A stretch of 64,000 nucleotides of DNA, from positions 3,038,001 through 3,102,000 of the forward strand of contig NZ_CP133779.1 in NCBI RefSeq assembly GCF_034347425.1. Direction: 5' to 3'. A program made the translations under genes and the position numbers. The notes below the pieces were generated by a model. It was given only the letters and a program-made list of their open reading frames with translations, had not been told where the DNA came from and ran no database searches. Position 1 is the stretch's first letter, and each line of letters opens with the position of its first letter. Below are positions 53,433 to 63,715 of this stretch, piece after piece. The stretch is from Undibacterium sp. CCC3.4. GTDB taxonomy: Bacteria > Pseudomonadota > Gammaproteobacteria > Burkholderiales > Burkholderiaceae_D.

Positions 53433-56096
53433 ATGTCTGACAAAATGTATAAACAAAAAAGAACATCTGTGATTTCTCTGGGACGCAAAGCTTTGAGCGT
53501 CGCGGTTGCCTCGACCTTGTTGCTGGCAGCCGGCGCGCAGGCGACCGGGCTCGGGCGTCTGACTGTTTTGTCAGCGCTGGGTCAGCCGCTCAATGCTGAA
53601 ATAGAATTGACTGCACCGAATAAAGATGAAATTGACTCCCTGGCGCCTAAGCTGGCATCGGTCGAAGCGTTTCGTCAGGCGAATATTGAATTGAGTCCGA
53701 GCTTACAATCGCTGCGCTTTACCATTGTGGCGCGCGGAAACGGCTATGTGATCAAAGTCGCTTCTTCGCAAGCGATGAATGAGCCGTTCGTCGACATGTT
53801 ATTGGAAATGACCTCATCGAACGGCAAGTTGTTACGTGAGTACACCTTCTTGCTGGATCCGGCTGAATTGCGCAACAGTCAATCGCCGCAAGTCAGTAAT
53901 CCTGCCTTAGTCGCACAGAAAACAGCGAGTACGCCGACACCACTGGCGGCCCGTGCTGCGCCTGCTGGGTCTGCCGCGCCGGCTGCCATTGCGGCGGTGG
54001 CGGCCGAAGTAGCGGCCGAGATGGCAGCGAAAAAAAAACCGCAGACAGCGGCTAAGCCGGTCGGTGAATATACGGTCAAGTCTGGCGATACCTTGGGTAA
54101 GCTGGCTGCCAACTACAAGCCTGAGGGCGTCTCGCTCGATCAAATGTTAGTGAGTCTGTACCGCAGCAACCCACAAGCCTTCGCCGGTAAGAATATGAAT
54201 CGCCTTAAGGTTGGGCAAATTCTGGCGCTGCCCGATGCCGATGCTATCCGTGCCGCCGATGGCCGTGCCGCGCGCGCGGTGGTGGTGGCGCATGCGAGCG
54301 ACTTCAATGCCTATCGCCAGAAATTGGCTGATTCTGTGTCGCGTGCGCCGGCCTCGAAAGAGCTTGCCGCGACCAAGCAGAGTGCAACTGGCAGTATTAC
54401 CAGTCAGGTCAAAGAATCGGCCGCGCCTGGTGCTGATTCGCCCGATAAACTGAAACTCTCCAAAGCGGCCCCGACGGCCGCTGCCAATGCGGGTAACGGC
54501 AAAAGTGCCGTGGATGAAGATAAAATTGCCAAAGACCGTGCTGCAGTCGATGCTGCTAATCGGGTCAAGGAGTTGGAAAAAAATGTAGGTAATTTGCAGC
54601 ATTTGCTGGACTTGAAAAATCAAGACTTGGCGAATAAAGAGGCTGAAATCAGTGCCAAACAAGCGCAAGCGAAAGTCGATGCCAAAGCAGTATCAGCAAG
54701 CGTTACTGCGACTGCCGCTTCGGCAGCCGCAGTGACCGCTCCAGCAGCGGCCACATTGCCGGCAGTGGCGTCGGCTGTGGCTGCTGCGTCGGAGCCGGCG
54801 GCAGCCAGTGTTGCAGCGACCAGCAAACCGCGCCGCAAGATCGTCGCGCCACCGCCGCCACCGCCGGAAGTCAGCATTTGGGATGAATGGTCGGACTGGC
54901 TCATGCCGGGTGGTGCTGTGTTGCTCGCCGTATTGGCCGGCGCCGGGGTATGGTTGAATAACCGTAAGAAAAAACTGCAGCAATTTGAAGACAGTATTTT
55001 GACCGGTTCAAGCATGAAGGCGAACTCCATGTTCGGTTCGACCGGCGGTCAAAGTGTCGACACCAATAACAGCGTGTTCAATTCCAACTTTGCGCCGTCT
55101 GCCAGTCAGCTCGATGCCAATGAAGTGGATCCGGTCGCCGAAGCCGATGTGTACATTGCTTATGGCCGCGATTCTCAGGCGGAAGAAATTTTAAAAGAAG
55201 CCTTGCGTACGCAGCCTGATCGCCATGCGGTGCGGGTAAAATTGTTGGAAATTTATTTTGCTCGCAAAGATGCCAAATTGTTCGAACGTCTGGCCAGTGA
55301 ACTGTATGGCATGACCAGTGGCGAAGGCGACGAATGGGCGCAAGCCGCCTCGATGGGGATTGTGCTTGAGCCGGGTAATCCTTTGTATGTCGGTGGTAAG
55401 GCGAAAACCGAACTCAATTATGGTGCTGCGCTCGGCTCGGCCACGCAGCCGCTGGAAGATTTGGATCCGGAAGCTTTGCTCGGTAATTCACTCTCGCGCG
55501 ATATGCTCGATGCGATCAGTGTCATCGATACGGCCTCGCATGAAGAAGTCGCCGTCGACAATGGCCTCGACTTTGATCTTGGCATGGGTTTCGGTGATGC
55601 AGAAGTGCCGACCATTCCTGAGCCGGTAGTTCGTAAGGAAGAAGCGACCCCGGAAGTGCTGCCGGAAGTCGATTTTGGTACCATTGATTTTGATTTCAGT
55701 GAAGCGCCAACTGCGCCGCCGCTGCCATCGGTTGCCGCGGCCGCGCTGGAAGAGCCGGAATTCGGTCTGGCTGACAGCTTGAGTGCGGAGTTGCCAGAGA
55801 TATTGCAGGAAAACGCGCCGGAACCGGCCCCGGTTGATTTGGCTTCACCGTTCGAATTTGATTTGTCCGGGATTGATCTCGATCTCGATACGCCGCTCGC
55901 TGTTGTGTCAGAGCCTGAAACGGCGGCAGTGGAGCAGCCGGAAAATGCGGAAATGTCGACCAAGCTTGATCTGGCCGTGGCCTACCATGAAATCGGCGAT
56001 AAAGAAGGTGCGCGTGAATTGTTGGATGAAGTTCTCAAGGGTGGCAGCAGCAGCCAAAAAGAACGTGCCAACGGCATGCTTGCGCAAATGAGCTGA
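53433..56096 (+). CDS. fimV: FimV/HubP-type polar peptidoglycan-binding protein
   Basis: The product of about 887 residues organises cell poles and type IV pilus or flagellar functions. A signal peptide (KALSVAVASTLLLAAGAQAT) is followed by the FimV N-terminal domain LGRLTVLSALGQPLNAEIEL. A LysM domain with YTVKSGDTLGKLAANYKPEG lies at about residues 210-270. Ala-rich stretches and a coiled coil (about 375-420) precede one transmembrane helix (MPGGAVLLAVLAGAGVWLNN), then an acidic cytoplasmic part. The conserved C-terminal TPR-like FimV motif KLDLAVAYHEIGDKEGAREL ends the protein. The start is uncertain: ATG at 53433 or at 53445 (MYKQKR). Not linked to pilus genes here. Confidence 0.93.
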   Translation: MSDKMYKQKRTSVISLGRKALSVAVASTLLLAAGAQATGLGRLTVLSALGQPLNAEIELTAPNKDEIDSLAPKLASVEAFRQANIELSPSLQSLRFTIVARGNGYVIKVASSQAMNEPFVDMLLEMTSSNGKLLREYTFLLDPAELRNSQSPQVSNPALVAQKTASTPTPLAARAAPAGSAAPAAIAAVAAEVAAEMAAKKKPQTAAKPVGEYTVKSGDTLGKLAANYKPEGVSLDQMLVSLYRSNPQAFAGKNMNRLKVGQILALPDADAIRAADGRAARAVVVAHASDFNAYRQKLADSVSRAPASKELAATKQSATGSITSQVKESAAPGADSPDKLKLSKAAPTAAANAGNGKSAVDEDKIAKDRAAVDAANRVKELEKNVGNLQHLLDLKNQDLANKEAEISAKQAQAKVDAKAVSASVTATAASAAAVTAPAAATLPAVASAVAAASEPAAASVAATSKPRRKIVAPPPPPPEVSIWDEWSDWLMPGGAVLLAVLAGAGVWLNNRKKKLQQFEDSILTGSSMKANSMFGSTGGQSVDTNNSVFNSNFAPSASQLDANEVDPVAEADVYIAYGRDSQAEEILKEALRTQPDRHAVRVKLLEIYFARKDAKLFERLASELYGMTSGEGDEWAQAASMGIVLEPGNPLYVGGKAKTELNYGAALGSATQPLEDLDPEALLGNSLSRDMLDAISVIDTASHEEVAVDNGLDFDLGMGFGDAEVPTIPEPVVRKEEATPEVLPEVDFGTIDFDFSEAPTAPPLPSVAAAALEEPEFGLADSLSAELPEILQENAPEPAPVDLASPFEFDLSGIDLDLDTPLAVVSEPETAAVEQPENAEMSTKLDLAVAYHEIGDKEGARELLDEVLKGGSSSQKERANGMLAQMS

Positions 56097-56114
56097 TACG
56101 GAGACGTAATTCTG

Positions 56115-56143
56115 CGGGCACCTTATTTCAGGTGCCCGTTTTT
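56115..56143 (+). terminator. Terminator after fimV
   Basis: CGGGCACCT, loop TATTTC, AGGTGCCCG, then TTTTT, 18 bp after the fimV stop. Confidence 0.9.
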
Positions 56144-56160
56144 GTTTTTTGAACGGATGA

Positions 56161-56991
56161 ATGCTTGTGGAACGGCTTGTGAAACGATTGGTTTTAGGTG
56201 TGCAGTATGATGGTGCGGATTGGCATGGCTGGCAAACTCAGCCTGATGGTCACACCGTACAGGATGCATTGGAGCGTGCTTTGCAGCAGTTTTGCGGCGC
56301 GCCGGTGAGTACCGTCTGCGCCGGACGCACCGATGCCGGTGTGCATGGGCTAGAGCAAGTAGTGCACTTTGACAGCGATTTAAGGCGTGCACCGTATTCT
56401 TGGGTGAATGGCGTCAATGCCTTTTTGCCTGCCAGTATAGCTGTGCAATGGGCTAAAGAACTGCCGCTCGACCCCTTGTCGCAGGACAATTTTCATGCTC
56501 GTTTCAGCGCCAGGGCGCGTACTTATCATTATGTTTTATATAATGCGCGGATACGTAAGCCGATGTGGGTGGGCCGCGCCGGATGGGTGTTTCGGCCGCT
56601 CGAGGTCGAGCCTATGCGCGAGGCAGCGCGTCATTTGATCGGCGAACATGATTTTTCAGCCTTTCGTGCCGCCGCCTGTCAAGCGAAAACACCGGTCAAA
56701 CATTTATACGATTTGCAAATCCGCCAGCAAGGAGAGTTGATTGTCTTCAGTTTGCGAGCCAGCGCTTTTCTTCATCACATGGTCAGGAATATCGTCGGCT
56801 CCTTGCTGGCGGTCGGACAGGGTAAGCATAGCCCAGAGTGGCTGGCAGAAGTCTTGCAGAGTCGCGACCGTAGCCTGGCAGCACCGACTTTCATGCCTGA
56901 CGGCTTATATCTGGCAAAAATCGATTACGAAAAAAAATGGGAATTGCCACAAGCGGAGTCGGATAGCTTGCCTGATTTCTTGTCGCTTTAA
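56161..56991 (+). CDS. truA: tRNA pseudouridine synthase A
   Basis: The 276-residue enzyme makes pseudouridine at positions 38-40 of tRNAs. The catalytic Asp is in [15 protein letters not shown] at about 55-69. RTYHYVLYN and [17 protein letters not shown] are further family motifs. The start at 56161 is the first ATG; residues 1-7 are not conserved, and a GTG further in (56179) is possible. It follows fimV as in many betaproteobacteria, but the usual trpF-trpB continuation is missing. Confidence 0.96.
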   Translation: MLVERLVKRLVLGVQYDGADWHGWQTQPDGHTVQDALERALQQFCGAPVSTVCAGRTDAGVHGLEQVVHFDSDLRRAPYSWVNGVNAFLPASIAVQWAKELPLDPLSQDNFHARFSARARTYHYVLYNARIRKPMWVGRAGWVFRPLEVEPMREAARHLIGEHDFSAFRAAACQAKTPVKHLYDLQIRQQGELIVFSLRASAFLHHMVRNIVGSLLAVGQGKHSPEWLAEVLQSRDRSLAAPTFMPDGLYLAKIDYEKKWELPQAESDSLPDFLSL

Positions 56992-57289
56992 TCATTCATC
57001 TCTGCGTCAGCGATGATTTCTCGGTTTTCCCCTCTGAAATCCGGTAAAATGACGTTTTGCAAAACTCCGGACTAACGGTGTTTGCTTGGCGGCTGTTGCC
57101 TGTATCAGCGTGCTGTTACAGTGAAAAGCAGCGCCACGTAGCGTGTTTGTCGCCGCAGTAAGAACGCCAAAAACGGCGAAATCGCGTTGCTTGCGGCTCG
57201 CCGCGGCACGCCTTTTGACTCCCGTTACCATTGTCCGCCGGCATTTTTTAAGCCGGTCTTCGCCTCACCTTAGTAATTTTTAGTATTCA
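56992..57289. other. Intergenic region between truA and lepA
   Basis: I see no gene in these 298 bp. TAAAAT at 57045-57050 is a possible -10 box inside CCGGTAAAATGACG. CGCCAAAAACGGCG near 57167 and CCGGC-ATTTTTTAA-GCCGG (57238-57256) can form small hairpins. It joins two blocks that are normally apart. Confidence 0.5.
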
Positions 57290-59083
57290 ATGAAAAACAT
57301 CCGCAATTTTTCTATTATTGCCCATATTGACCATGGCAAATCCACGCTGGCTGATCGCATCATTCAATTGTGTGGCGGCTTGTCCGATCGCGAAATGGAA
57401 GCGCAAGTCCTCGATTCGATGGATATCGAACGCGAACGCGGAATCACCATCAAAGCGCAAACCGCTGCGCTGCATTACAAGGCCAAAGACGGCCAGGTGT
57501 ATAACCTCAATCTGATCGATACGCCCGGTCACGTCGATTTCAGTTATGAAGTCAGCCGCTCGCTGTCGGCCTGCGAAGGGGCTTTGTTAGTGGTGGATGC
57601 CTCACAAGGGGTGGAAGCGCAAACGGTGGCGAACTGCTATACGGCGATTGAATTGGGCGTTGAAGTCGTACCGGTGCTCAATAAAATTGATTTGCCCTCG
57701 GCCGATCCCGATAATGCCTGTGCCGAAATTGAAGAAGTGATCGGCATTGATGCCAGCGAAGCCGTACATTGCTCGGCCAAGACTGGTCTCGGCGTCATCG
57801 ATGTGATCGAATCGCTGATCGCCAAAGTGCCGGCGCCGAGCGGTGATGTGACTGCGCCTTTGCAGGGTTTGATCGTCGATTCTTGGTTCGATAATTATGT
57901 CGGCGTGGTCATGCTGGTGCGTATCATGAATGGTACCTTGCGTCCTAAGGATAAAATCCTGTTCATGGCGACCGAAGCGCAGCATTTGGTTGAAAGTGTC
58001 GGTGTCTTTACGCCCAAGTCGGTGGGGCGCGATCATTTGTCGGCTGGTCAAGTTGGTTTTGTGATCGCCGGTATTAAAGAACTCAAGTCGGCCAAGGTCG
58101 GTGATACGATCACGGTCGCCAATCGTCCGGCCGCGGCGCCTTTGCCAGGCTTCCAGGAAGTGCAGCCGCAAGTGTTTGCCGGTTTGTTCCCGGTCGAAGC
58201 CAATCAGTATGATGCGCTGCGCGATTCGCTGGAAAAACTCAAGCTCAATGACGCGGCCCTGATGTATGAGCCGGAAGTGTCGCAAGCGCTTGGTTTCGGC
58301 TTCCGTTGTGGTTTCCTCGGCTTGTTGCACATGGAAATCGTGCAGGAACGTTTGGAACGTGAATTCGACATGGATCTCATCACCACGGCGCCAACGGTGA
58401 TTTATGAAGTCGTGATGGCAGATGGTAGTATCTTGATGGTAGATAATCCATCGAAAATGCCAGAACCATCGAAAATCCAAGAAATTCGTGAACCTATCGT
58501 CACGGTCAATTTGTATATGCCGCAGGAATATGTCGGTTCGGTGATTACCTTGTGTACTTCCAAGCGTGGCGTACAGCTCGATATGAATTATCATGGTCGT
58601 CAGGTAAAACTGACCTATGAAATTCCTATGGCTGAAATTGTGCTCGATTTCTTTGATCGCCTCAAGTCCACCTCGCGCGGTTACGCCTCCATGGATTATG
58701 AATTCAAAGAATACCGCGCTGCCGATGTGGTGAAAGTCGATATGCTGATCAACGCTGAAAAAGTTGATGCGTTGGCAATTATTGTTCATCGCGCCAATAG
58801 TCACTATCGTGGTCGTGCCGTTGCTGCAAAAATGCGAGAATTGATTCCGCGTCAGATGTTCGATGTCGCGATTCAGGCCGCCATCGGTGCTAACATCATT
58901 TCACGTGAAAACGTGAAGGCTTTGCGTAAAAACGTCTTGGCAAAATGTTATGGTGGCGATATCAGCCGCAAACGCAAGTTATTGGAAAAACAAAAGGCAG
59001 GTAAGAAACGCATGAAGCAAGTCGGTTCTGTTGAGATACCGCAAGAAGCTTTCCTGGCAATTTTACAAGTGGATGAAAAATGA
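57290..59083 (+). CDS. lepA: Elongation factor 4 (LepA)
   Basis: The 597-residue translational GTPase acts on the ribosome, back-translocating or aiding 30S assembly. G motifs: [13 protein letters not shown] (P loop), [16 protein letters not shown] and NKIDLPSAD. The unique C-terminal domain of LepA ([20 protein letters not shown]) is complete. The start is supported by the [19 protein letters not shown] opening. Its stop overlaps lepB by four bases, as in E. coli. Confidence 0.97.
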   Translation: MKNIRNFSIIAHIDHGKSTLADRIIQLCGGLSDREMEAQVLDSMDIERERGITIKAQTAALHYKAKDGQVYNLNLIDTPGHVDFSYEVSRSLSACEGALLVVDASQGVEAQTVANCYTAIELGVEVVPVLNKIDLPSADPDNACAEIEEVIGIDASEAVHCSAKTGLGVIDVIESLIAKVPAPSGDVTAPLQGLIVDSWFDNYVGVVMLVRIMNGTLRPKDKILFMATEAQHLVESVGVFTPKSVGRDHLSAGQVGFVIAGIKELKSAKVGDTITVANRPAAAPLPGFQEVQPQVFAGLFPVEANQYDALRDSLEKLKLNDAALMYEPEVSQALGFGFRCGFLGLLHMEIVQERLEREFDMDLITTAPTVIYEVVMADGSILMVDNPSKMPEPSKIQEIREPIVTVNLYMPQEYVGSVITLCTSKRGVQLDMNYHGRQVKLTYEIPMAEIVLDFFDRLKSTSRGYASMDYEFKEYRAADVVKVDMLINAEKVDALAIIVHRANSHYRGRAVAAKMRELIPRQMFDVAIQAAIGANIISRENVKALRKNVLAKCYGGDISRKRKLLEKQKAGKKRMKQVGSVEIPQEAFLAILQVDEK

Positions 59084-59991
59084 GTTTTCAATCGATTTTA
59101 GGCAATTTTGCATTGATTTTATTTGTGCTCACGATTGCTACCGGCATCATCTGGTTTCTTGATGTGTTTGTGTTGGCGAAACAGCGCCGCGCCGCGGCCG
59201 ATTTGGCCTTGGCAGAATACGATGCACGCATCGCTAAGCTGACCGCCGAAGGCATCCGTGTGGAAGAAAACAAGCGCGCCGAAATCGCCGCGAGTATTTT
59301 GCGTCAACCGCTGTGGGTTGAGTATTCGGGCAGTTTTTTCCCCGTTATTGCTCTGGTGTTTTTCTTACGCTCGTTTTTGTACGAACCCTTCAAGATTCCT
59401 TCGAGCTCGATGTTGCCGACCTTGTATGTCGGTGATCTGATCTTGGTCAATAAATTCAATTATGGTATTCGTTTGCCGGTACTCAACAAGAAGGTCATCG
59501 AAATCGGCAATCCCCAGCGCGGCGACGTGATGGTGTTCAAGTACCCGGAAGATATCTCGGTCGATTACATTAAACGTGTCGTCGGTGTGCCCGGTGATAC
59601 CGTCGTCTATAAAAATAAACGCTTGAGCATTAACGGCAACGAGCTCAGCTATCAGGCTTTGCCCGATTTTCTCGACGAAGAACGGCTCAGTTATTCCAAG
59701 CAATATGCGGAAAATCTGACCGGCGTCGAACACCGCATTCTCAATGATGAGCAGCGCCCATCCTTTGTCAGCGATCCGCATAATTTCCCGAAACGTGAAA
59801 ATTGCAGTTACAACGCCGAAGGATTTTCTTGCGTCGTGCCGGAAAAGCAATATTTCATGATGGGTGATAATCGCGACAACAGTCTCGACAGTCGCTATTG
59901 GGGCTTTGTGCCCGATGAGAATATTGTCGGTAAAGCTTTCTTCATTTGGATGAATTTAGGGAATATCAAGCGTATCGGCGGTTTCCATTAA
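59080..59991 (+). CDS. lepB: Signal peptidase I
   Basis: The 303-residue inner-membrane enzyme removes signal peptides from exported proteins. Two N-terminal hydrophobic segments (about 8-28 and 85-105) flank a cytoplasmic loop. The catalytic Ser is in [15 protein letters not shown] and the Lys in [18 protein letters not shown]; the C-terminal [16 protein letters not shown] box is complete. The start overlaps lepA by ATGA, so the two are coupled. Confidence 0.97.
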   Translation: MSFQSILGNFALILFVLTIATGIIWFLDVFVLAKQRRAAADLALAEYDARIAKLTAEGIRVEENKRAEIAASILRQPLWVEYSGSFFPVIALVFFLRSFLYEPFKIPSSSMLPTLYVGDLILVNKFNYGIRLPVLNKKVIEIGNPQRGDVMVFKYPEDISVDYIKRVVGVPGDTVVYKNKRLSINGNELSYQALPDFLDEERLSYSKQYAENLTGVEHRILNDEQRPSFVSDPHNFPKRENCSYNAEGFSCVVPEKQYFMMGDNRDNSLDSRYWGFVPDENIVGKAFFIWMNLGNIKRIGGFH

Positions 59992-60013
59992 TCCCCACTC
60001 GGAGCACACTTTC

Positions 60014-60409
60014 ATGCATAATTTGGCCCCTACTCAGCTGCCTGCGCAGCGCGGCATTTCGCTCGTCGGCATGCTGTTGTCTATGGGCGTGTTGGTTCTC
60101 TTGGCTATTTTGGCAGCGAAAGTGGTGCCGACAGTGATAGAGTACAACTCCGTCAAGCGCGCTATCGTGGCTGCCAAAGCCGGTGCCAGCACGGCCAATG
60201 AAATCAAGCTTGCCTTTGATCGGCAAGCCGAAGTCGGCTACATCACCTCCATCAGCAGCAAAGATTTGAGCATCGATGCTAACGGTGGCGATGTGATTGT
60301 GAGCTTTTCGTATCAGAAAAAAATTCCTTTATTTGGACCGGCGAGCTTGTTGCTGGAATATCAAGGTACCACGGCGACTAATGGTGTTATTGCCAAAAAG
60401 CCAGAATAA
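60014..60409 (+). CDS. DUF4845 membrane protein
   Basis: The 131-residue product has a type IV pilin-like start: RGISLVGMLLSMGVLVLLAI followed by a hydrophobic helix (about 14-38), then a periplasmic domain. DUF4845 proteins occupy the lepB-rnc gap in many betaproteobacteria and have no assigned role. GGAGCACAC precedes the ATG. Confidence 0.85.
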   Translation: MHNLAPTQLPAQRGISLVGMLLSMGVLVLLAILAAKVVPTVIEYNSVKRAIVAAKAGASTANEIKLAFDRQAEVGYITSISSKDLSIDANGGDVIVSFSYQKKIPLFGPASLLLEYQGTTATNGVIAKKPE

Positions 60410-60421
60410 GCAGATGCACGT

Positions 60422-61276
60422 ATGAATCTTCAACTATTGCAAAATAGACTGGGGCACCAGTTCAGTCACCCCGCTTTATTGCAGCAGGCTTTAACGCACC
60501 GTAGTCATAGTGTGTTGCACAATGAACGCTTGGAATTTCTCGGCGATTCGATTTTAAACTGCGTGGTCGCATCAGTCTTGTTCGATAGTTTTGCCGATAT
60601 CGATGAGGGTGATTTGTCACGGGTGCGGGCCAACTTGGTTAAGCAGCAATCTTTGTATGAAATTGCTCAGCGCATAGAATTGTCACAGTTTTTGCGCTTG
60701 GGCGAAGGCGAATTGAAGTCGGGCGGCTTTCGCCGGCCTTCGATTCTCGCCGATACGCTCGAAGCCTTGTTCGGTGCGGTGTTTCTCGATGCCGGTTTTG
60801 ATGTCGCCAAAGAAGTGATCCGTTCTTTGTATGCGCCAGTATTGGAATCGGTCGATCCGACCACGCTCGGCAAAGATGCCAAAACTTTGCTGCAAGAATT
60901 TCTGCAAAGTAAAAAAATCGCGCTGCCGCAGTACAACGTCGTCGCCACCCATGGTGCGGCGCACAGCCAAGAATTCGAAATCGAATGCTTGGTACCCAAG
61001 CTTGACATTCAAGTGTTTGGTGCCGGCGGCAGTCGCCGTGCCGGTGAGCAAGCCGCCGCCAAGTTGGCACTTGAAACTGCGATGGCGGCGCTGGCGCGGA
61101 TGCCGGCCGCGCGCAAAGCCAAGCCGCGTTCGGCACAATTGAAATTGGCCGGTATTGCCACCGCTCAATCGAATGGGGCGAGCCCATCCGAGAGCAAAAA
61201 ATCGACAGCAAATGCTGATCTCGAACGGGGTGAGGCGCGTGCCGCCAGCCCTGGTCACCACCCTAAAACAGCGTGA
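60422..61276 (+). CDS. rnc: Ribonuclease III
   Basis: The 284-residue endonuclease cleaves double-stranded RNA in rRNA and mRNA processing. The signature [17 protein letters not shown] at about 37-53 contains the catalytic Glu and Asp, and a second acidic site is in [13 protein letters not shown]. The dsRNA-binding domain follows (about 155-225), then an extra tail of about 55 residues, rich in Ala, Lys and Ser, longer than E. coli RNase III (226). Confidence 0.96.
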   Translation: MNLQLLQNRLGHQFSHPALLQQALTHRSHSVLHNERLEFLGDSILNCVVASVLFDSFADIDEGDLSRVRANLVKQQSLYEIAQRIELSQFLRLGEGELKSGGFRRPSILADTLEALFGAVFLDAGFDVAKEVIRSLYAPVLESVDPTTLGKDAKTLLQEFLQSKKIALPQYNVVATHGAAHSQEFEIECLVPKLDIQVFGAGGSRRAGEQAAAKLALETAMAALARMPAARKAKPRSAQLKLAGIATAQSNGASPSESKKSTANADLERGEARAASPGHHPKTA

Positions 61277-62187
61277 GCAACCCCATGAATCCTATCGTAG
61301 ACAATCCGGAATTTCGTTGCGGGTACATTGCCATCGTCGGCCGTCCGAATGTTGGTAAATCAACCTTGATGAACGCCTTGATCGGTGCCAAAGTCAGTAT
61401 TACTTCGCGCAAGGCGCAAACCACGCGCCATCGTATTACCGGCATTCAAACCAAAGATCAGACCCAGTATATTTACGTTGATACCCCGGGTTTTCAGACG
61501 CGCCATGCCAATCCGCTCAACCGCACACTCAATCGCACGGTCACCACTACGCTCACGGCTTCCGACGCGATTCTGTTCCTGATCGAGGCGGGCACCTTCG
61601 GCGCGGCCGATCAGCAAGTCATCGATCTGCTGCCGAAAGACGTGCCATGTATTTTGGTCATCAATAAATCGGACCGCGTCAAAGATAAAGCCGTGATGAT
61701 GCCGTTTGCGCAAAAAATTGCTGCCTTGTTTCCATTCGCAGCGATTGTGCCGGTATCGGCGACCTTGCGCTTCCAATTAGAAAATTTGGAAGGCGAGATT
61801 CGTCAATTTTTACCGCTCAACCCACCGGTTTTCGCCGAAGACGACATCACCGACCGTAGTGAAAAATTCCTCGCTACCGAAATCGTGCGCGAAAAATTAT
61901 TCCGTTTCGTCGGCGACGAATTACCTTACACCAGCACAGTCTTGATCGAAAAGTTTGAGCAGGAAGGGAATCTGCGCCGTATTTTCATTGCCATTCTGGT
62001 CGATCGTGACGGTCATAAATCGATGGTTATCGGTAATAAGGGCGCACGTTTGAAAGATATCTCCTCGCAATCGCGCGTGGATATGGAAAAACTGTTCGGT
62101 GGCCCGGTTTATTTGGAAATTTGGGTCAAAGTCAAATCGGGTTGGGCCGATAACGAAGCCGGTCTGCGTGCCTACGGTTACGAGTAA
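61273..62187 (+). CDS. era: GTPase Era
   Basis: The product is a GTPase needed for 16S rRNA maturation. G motifs are [12 protein letters not shown], the switch region [13 protein letters not shown] and NKSD, followed by the KH RNA-binding domain ([20 protein letters not shown]). The start is either GTG at 61273, overlapping rnc by GTGA (304 residues), or ATG at 61285 (300 residues); both lack a good ribosome site, and I keep the coupled GTG. The rnc-era-recO order is standard. Confidence 0.95.
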   Translation: MSNPMNPIVDNPEFRCGYIAIVGRPNVGKSTLMNALIGAKVSITSRKAQTTRHRITGIQTKDQTQYIYVDTPGFQTRHANPLNRTLNRTVTTTLTASDAILFLIEAGTFGAADQQVIDLLPKDVPCILVINKSDRVKDKAVMMPFAQKIAALFPFAAIVPVSATLRFQLENLEGEIRQFLPLNPPVFAEDDITDRSEKFLATEIVREKLFRFVGDELPYTSTVLIEKFEQEGNLRRIFIAILVDRDGHKSMVIGNKGARLKDISSQSRVDMEKLFGGPVYLEIWVKVKSGWADNEAGLRAYGYE

Positions 62188-62195
62188 GTCAAACC

Positions 62196-62990
62196 ATGAG
62201 CGAGGCGGTCAGCGTCGTTGACAGTGCAGTCGCATCCGCGGCGCGCAAAGCCATACCGAAACGGCCGCCGAGCGTGCGCGAATTACGTGTGCATCAACAA
62301 CCGGGTTTCGTGCTGCATTCTTGGCCGCACAAGGAAACCAGTCTCATCATCGACGTCTTGACACGCGACTACGGCCGTATCGCCTTAGTTGCGAAAGGTG
62401 CCAAGCGCCCCCATTCGCAATTGCGCAGCGTATTGCAAACTTTTCAGCCTTTGCAACTGAGTTGGACCGGTAAATCTGAATTACGTATCCTGACTGGTGC
62501 CGATTGGGTAGGCGGTATGTTGCCGCTGGAGAAGTCTGCGCTATTGTGCGGTTTTTACCTCAATGAATTGCTGGTGAAATTTCTGATGCGCGATGAAGCC
62601 CACGCTGCCTTGTTCGATCAGTATGTCGCCAGTCTCAATCAACTCGGCCATCAACAGGCTGCTCCCACGGTTTTGCGGCAGTTTGAGTTGGTCTTGTTGC
62701 GTGAATCCGGCTTGCTCAGTGACTTGAGTTTTTGCACGCACAGTCGGACCAGCGTGTTGGCTGAACAAAGTTATATAATTGATCCTGAACTCGGTGCGCG
62801 ACCGGTGCGCATCGATGACGCCGCGCCTGTCGTGCTGGGTAAAACTTTACTCGATATGTGCGCCGCCGATTACAGCGATGCGCAGACGCGCTATCAAAGC
62901 AAAATGCTGATGCGCTTCTTACTCACCCATCATTTGCACGGCGCAGTTTTAAACACCCGACAAATTTTGATCGACTTACAGAATTTATGA
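62196..62990 (+). CDS. recO: DNA repair protein RecO
   Basis: The 264-residue product mediates RecA loading with RecF and RecR. The OB-fold part [20 protein letters not shown] and [20 protein letters not shown] (about 30-85) is typical, and the helical C-terminal domain ends in [10 protein letters not shown]. The RecO zinc-binding cysteines are absent or partial, as in many proteobacteria. Its stop overlaps the next start by ATGA. Confidence 0.93.
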   Translation: MSEAVSVVDSAVASAARKAIPKRPPSVRELRVHQQPGFVLHSWPHKETSLIIDVLTRDYGRIALVAKGAKRPHSQLRSVLQTFQPLQLSWTGKSELRILTGADWVGGMLPLEKSALLCGFYLNELLVKFLMRDEAHAALFDQYVASLNQLGHQQAAPTVLRQFELVLLRESGLLSDLSFCTHSRTSVLAEQSYIIDPELGARPVRIDDAAPVVLGKTLLDMCAADYSDAQTRYQSKMLMRFLLTHHLHGAVLNTRQILIDLQNL

Positions 62991-63715
62991 ATATTCATCA
63001 GCAGCGGCAAGTGATAGAGCTCGGTGTTTCTCTGCGCCCTTTGGTTCGACTTTGCCAGGCCGGCGAAATCGATACGGCGAGCTTGACTCAACTGGCTGGT
63101 TTGGCGGAGCAAGCTGGTGCTGATGCACTCAGTTATGCGCTCAGCTGTGCGATGGATGCCGTGCCACTGCAATTGCCGCAGCTCGCTATGCCTGTCACTA
63201 CCTGGGTTGACATCGATGCCTGTGCCGCCTTGGATACCAATGCGCCACAGAAAATCATGCTGTGCGGTGCAAACACGGCAGCTCTCGATCTGCTGCAAGA
63301 CTTGGCACGGGTACGTGCTTGCGTAGCTGGCTTGCAAGCTACTGGCAGGGTCGTCAGCTTACTGCTGGCACCAGACAGCGCGCAACTTCAGGCGGCCGCG
63401 GCCATCGGCATCGACAGGGTGATGCTGGCCACTCATGAGTACGCTGCTGCCACTAGTGCGGATGCGCTGGCAGTTGCACTCGATAGCTTGGCGGTTGCGC
63501 TGGCTGCCGGCATCCGCTGCGGTTTGCGGCTGCAGGCTGGCGGCGGTCTGACGTATACCAATGTTGTGGCACTGGCTGCCATGCCCGACCTGGAGCGGAT
63601 AGAACTCGGCCGTGCTGTGTTTGCGCGTGCCCTCGTCAGTGGTTGGGAAGTGGCGGTACGTGATGCCAAGGCCGTGTTGGTGCGTGCCCGGGTGGCGGCG
63701 CGGGTCGCGCAATGA
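62987..63715 (+). CDS. PdxJ-like protein lacking catalytic residues
   Basis: The 242-residue product has the length and framework of pyridoxine 5'-phosphate synthase: [50 protein letters not shown] and [18 protein letters not shown] line up with GVNIDHIATLRNARG, AEQAGADGITVHL, NAGHGLTYHNVKAIAAIPE and LNIGHAIIGRAVMTG of E. coli PdxJ. But N9, D11, H12 and R20 become S, R, P and G; H45, R47 and H52 become A, S and A; E72 is probably W; H193 is G; H216 is R. So it should not catalyse the PNP reaction. The reading frame is intact and overlaps both recO and acpS by four bases. It may be a pseudoenzyme or have a new role. Ala and Leu content is high. Confidence 0.85.
   Translation: MNIHQQRQVIELGVSLRPLVRLCQAGEIDTASLTQLAGLAEQAGADALSYALSCAMDAVPLQLPQLAMPVTTWVDIDACAALDTNAPQKIMLCGANTAALDLLQDLARVRACVAGLQATGRVVSLLLAPDSAQLQAAAAIGIDRVMLATHEYAAATSADALAVALDSLAVALAAGIRCGLRLQAGGGLTYTNVVALAAMPDLERIELGRAVFARALVSGWEVAVRDAKAVLVRARVAARVAQ

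Noticed and set aside
57602..58804. Long open frame on the minus strand inside lepA
   Set aside because: It is the complement of a strongly conserved gene, with His/Arg-rich composition typical of antisense frames and no family resemblance.
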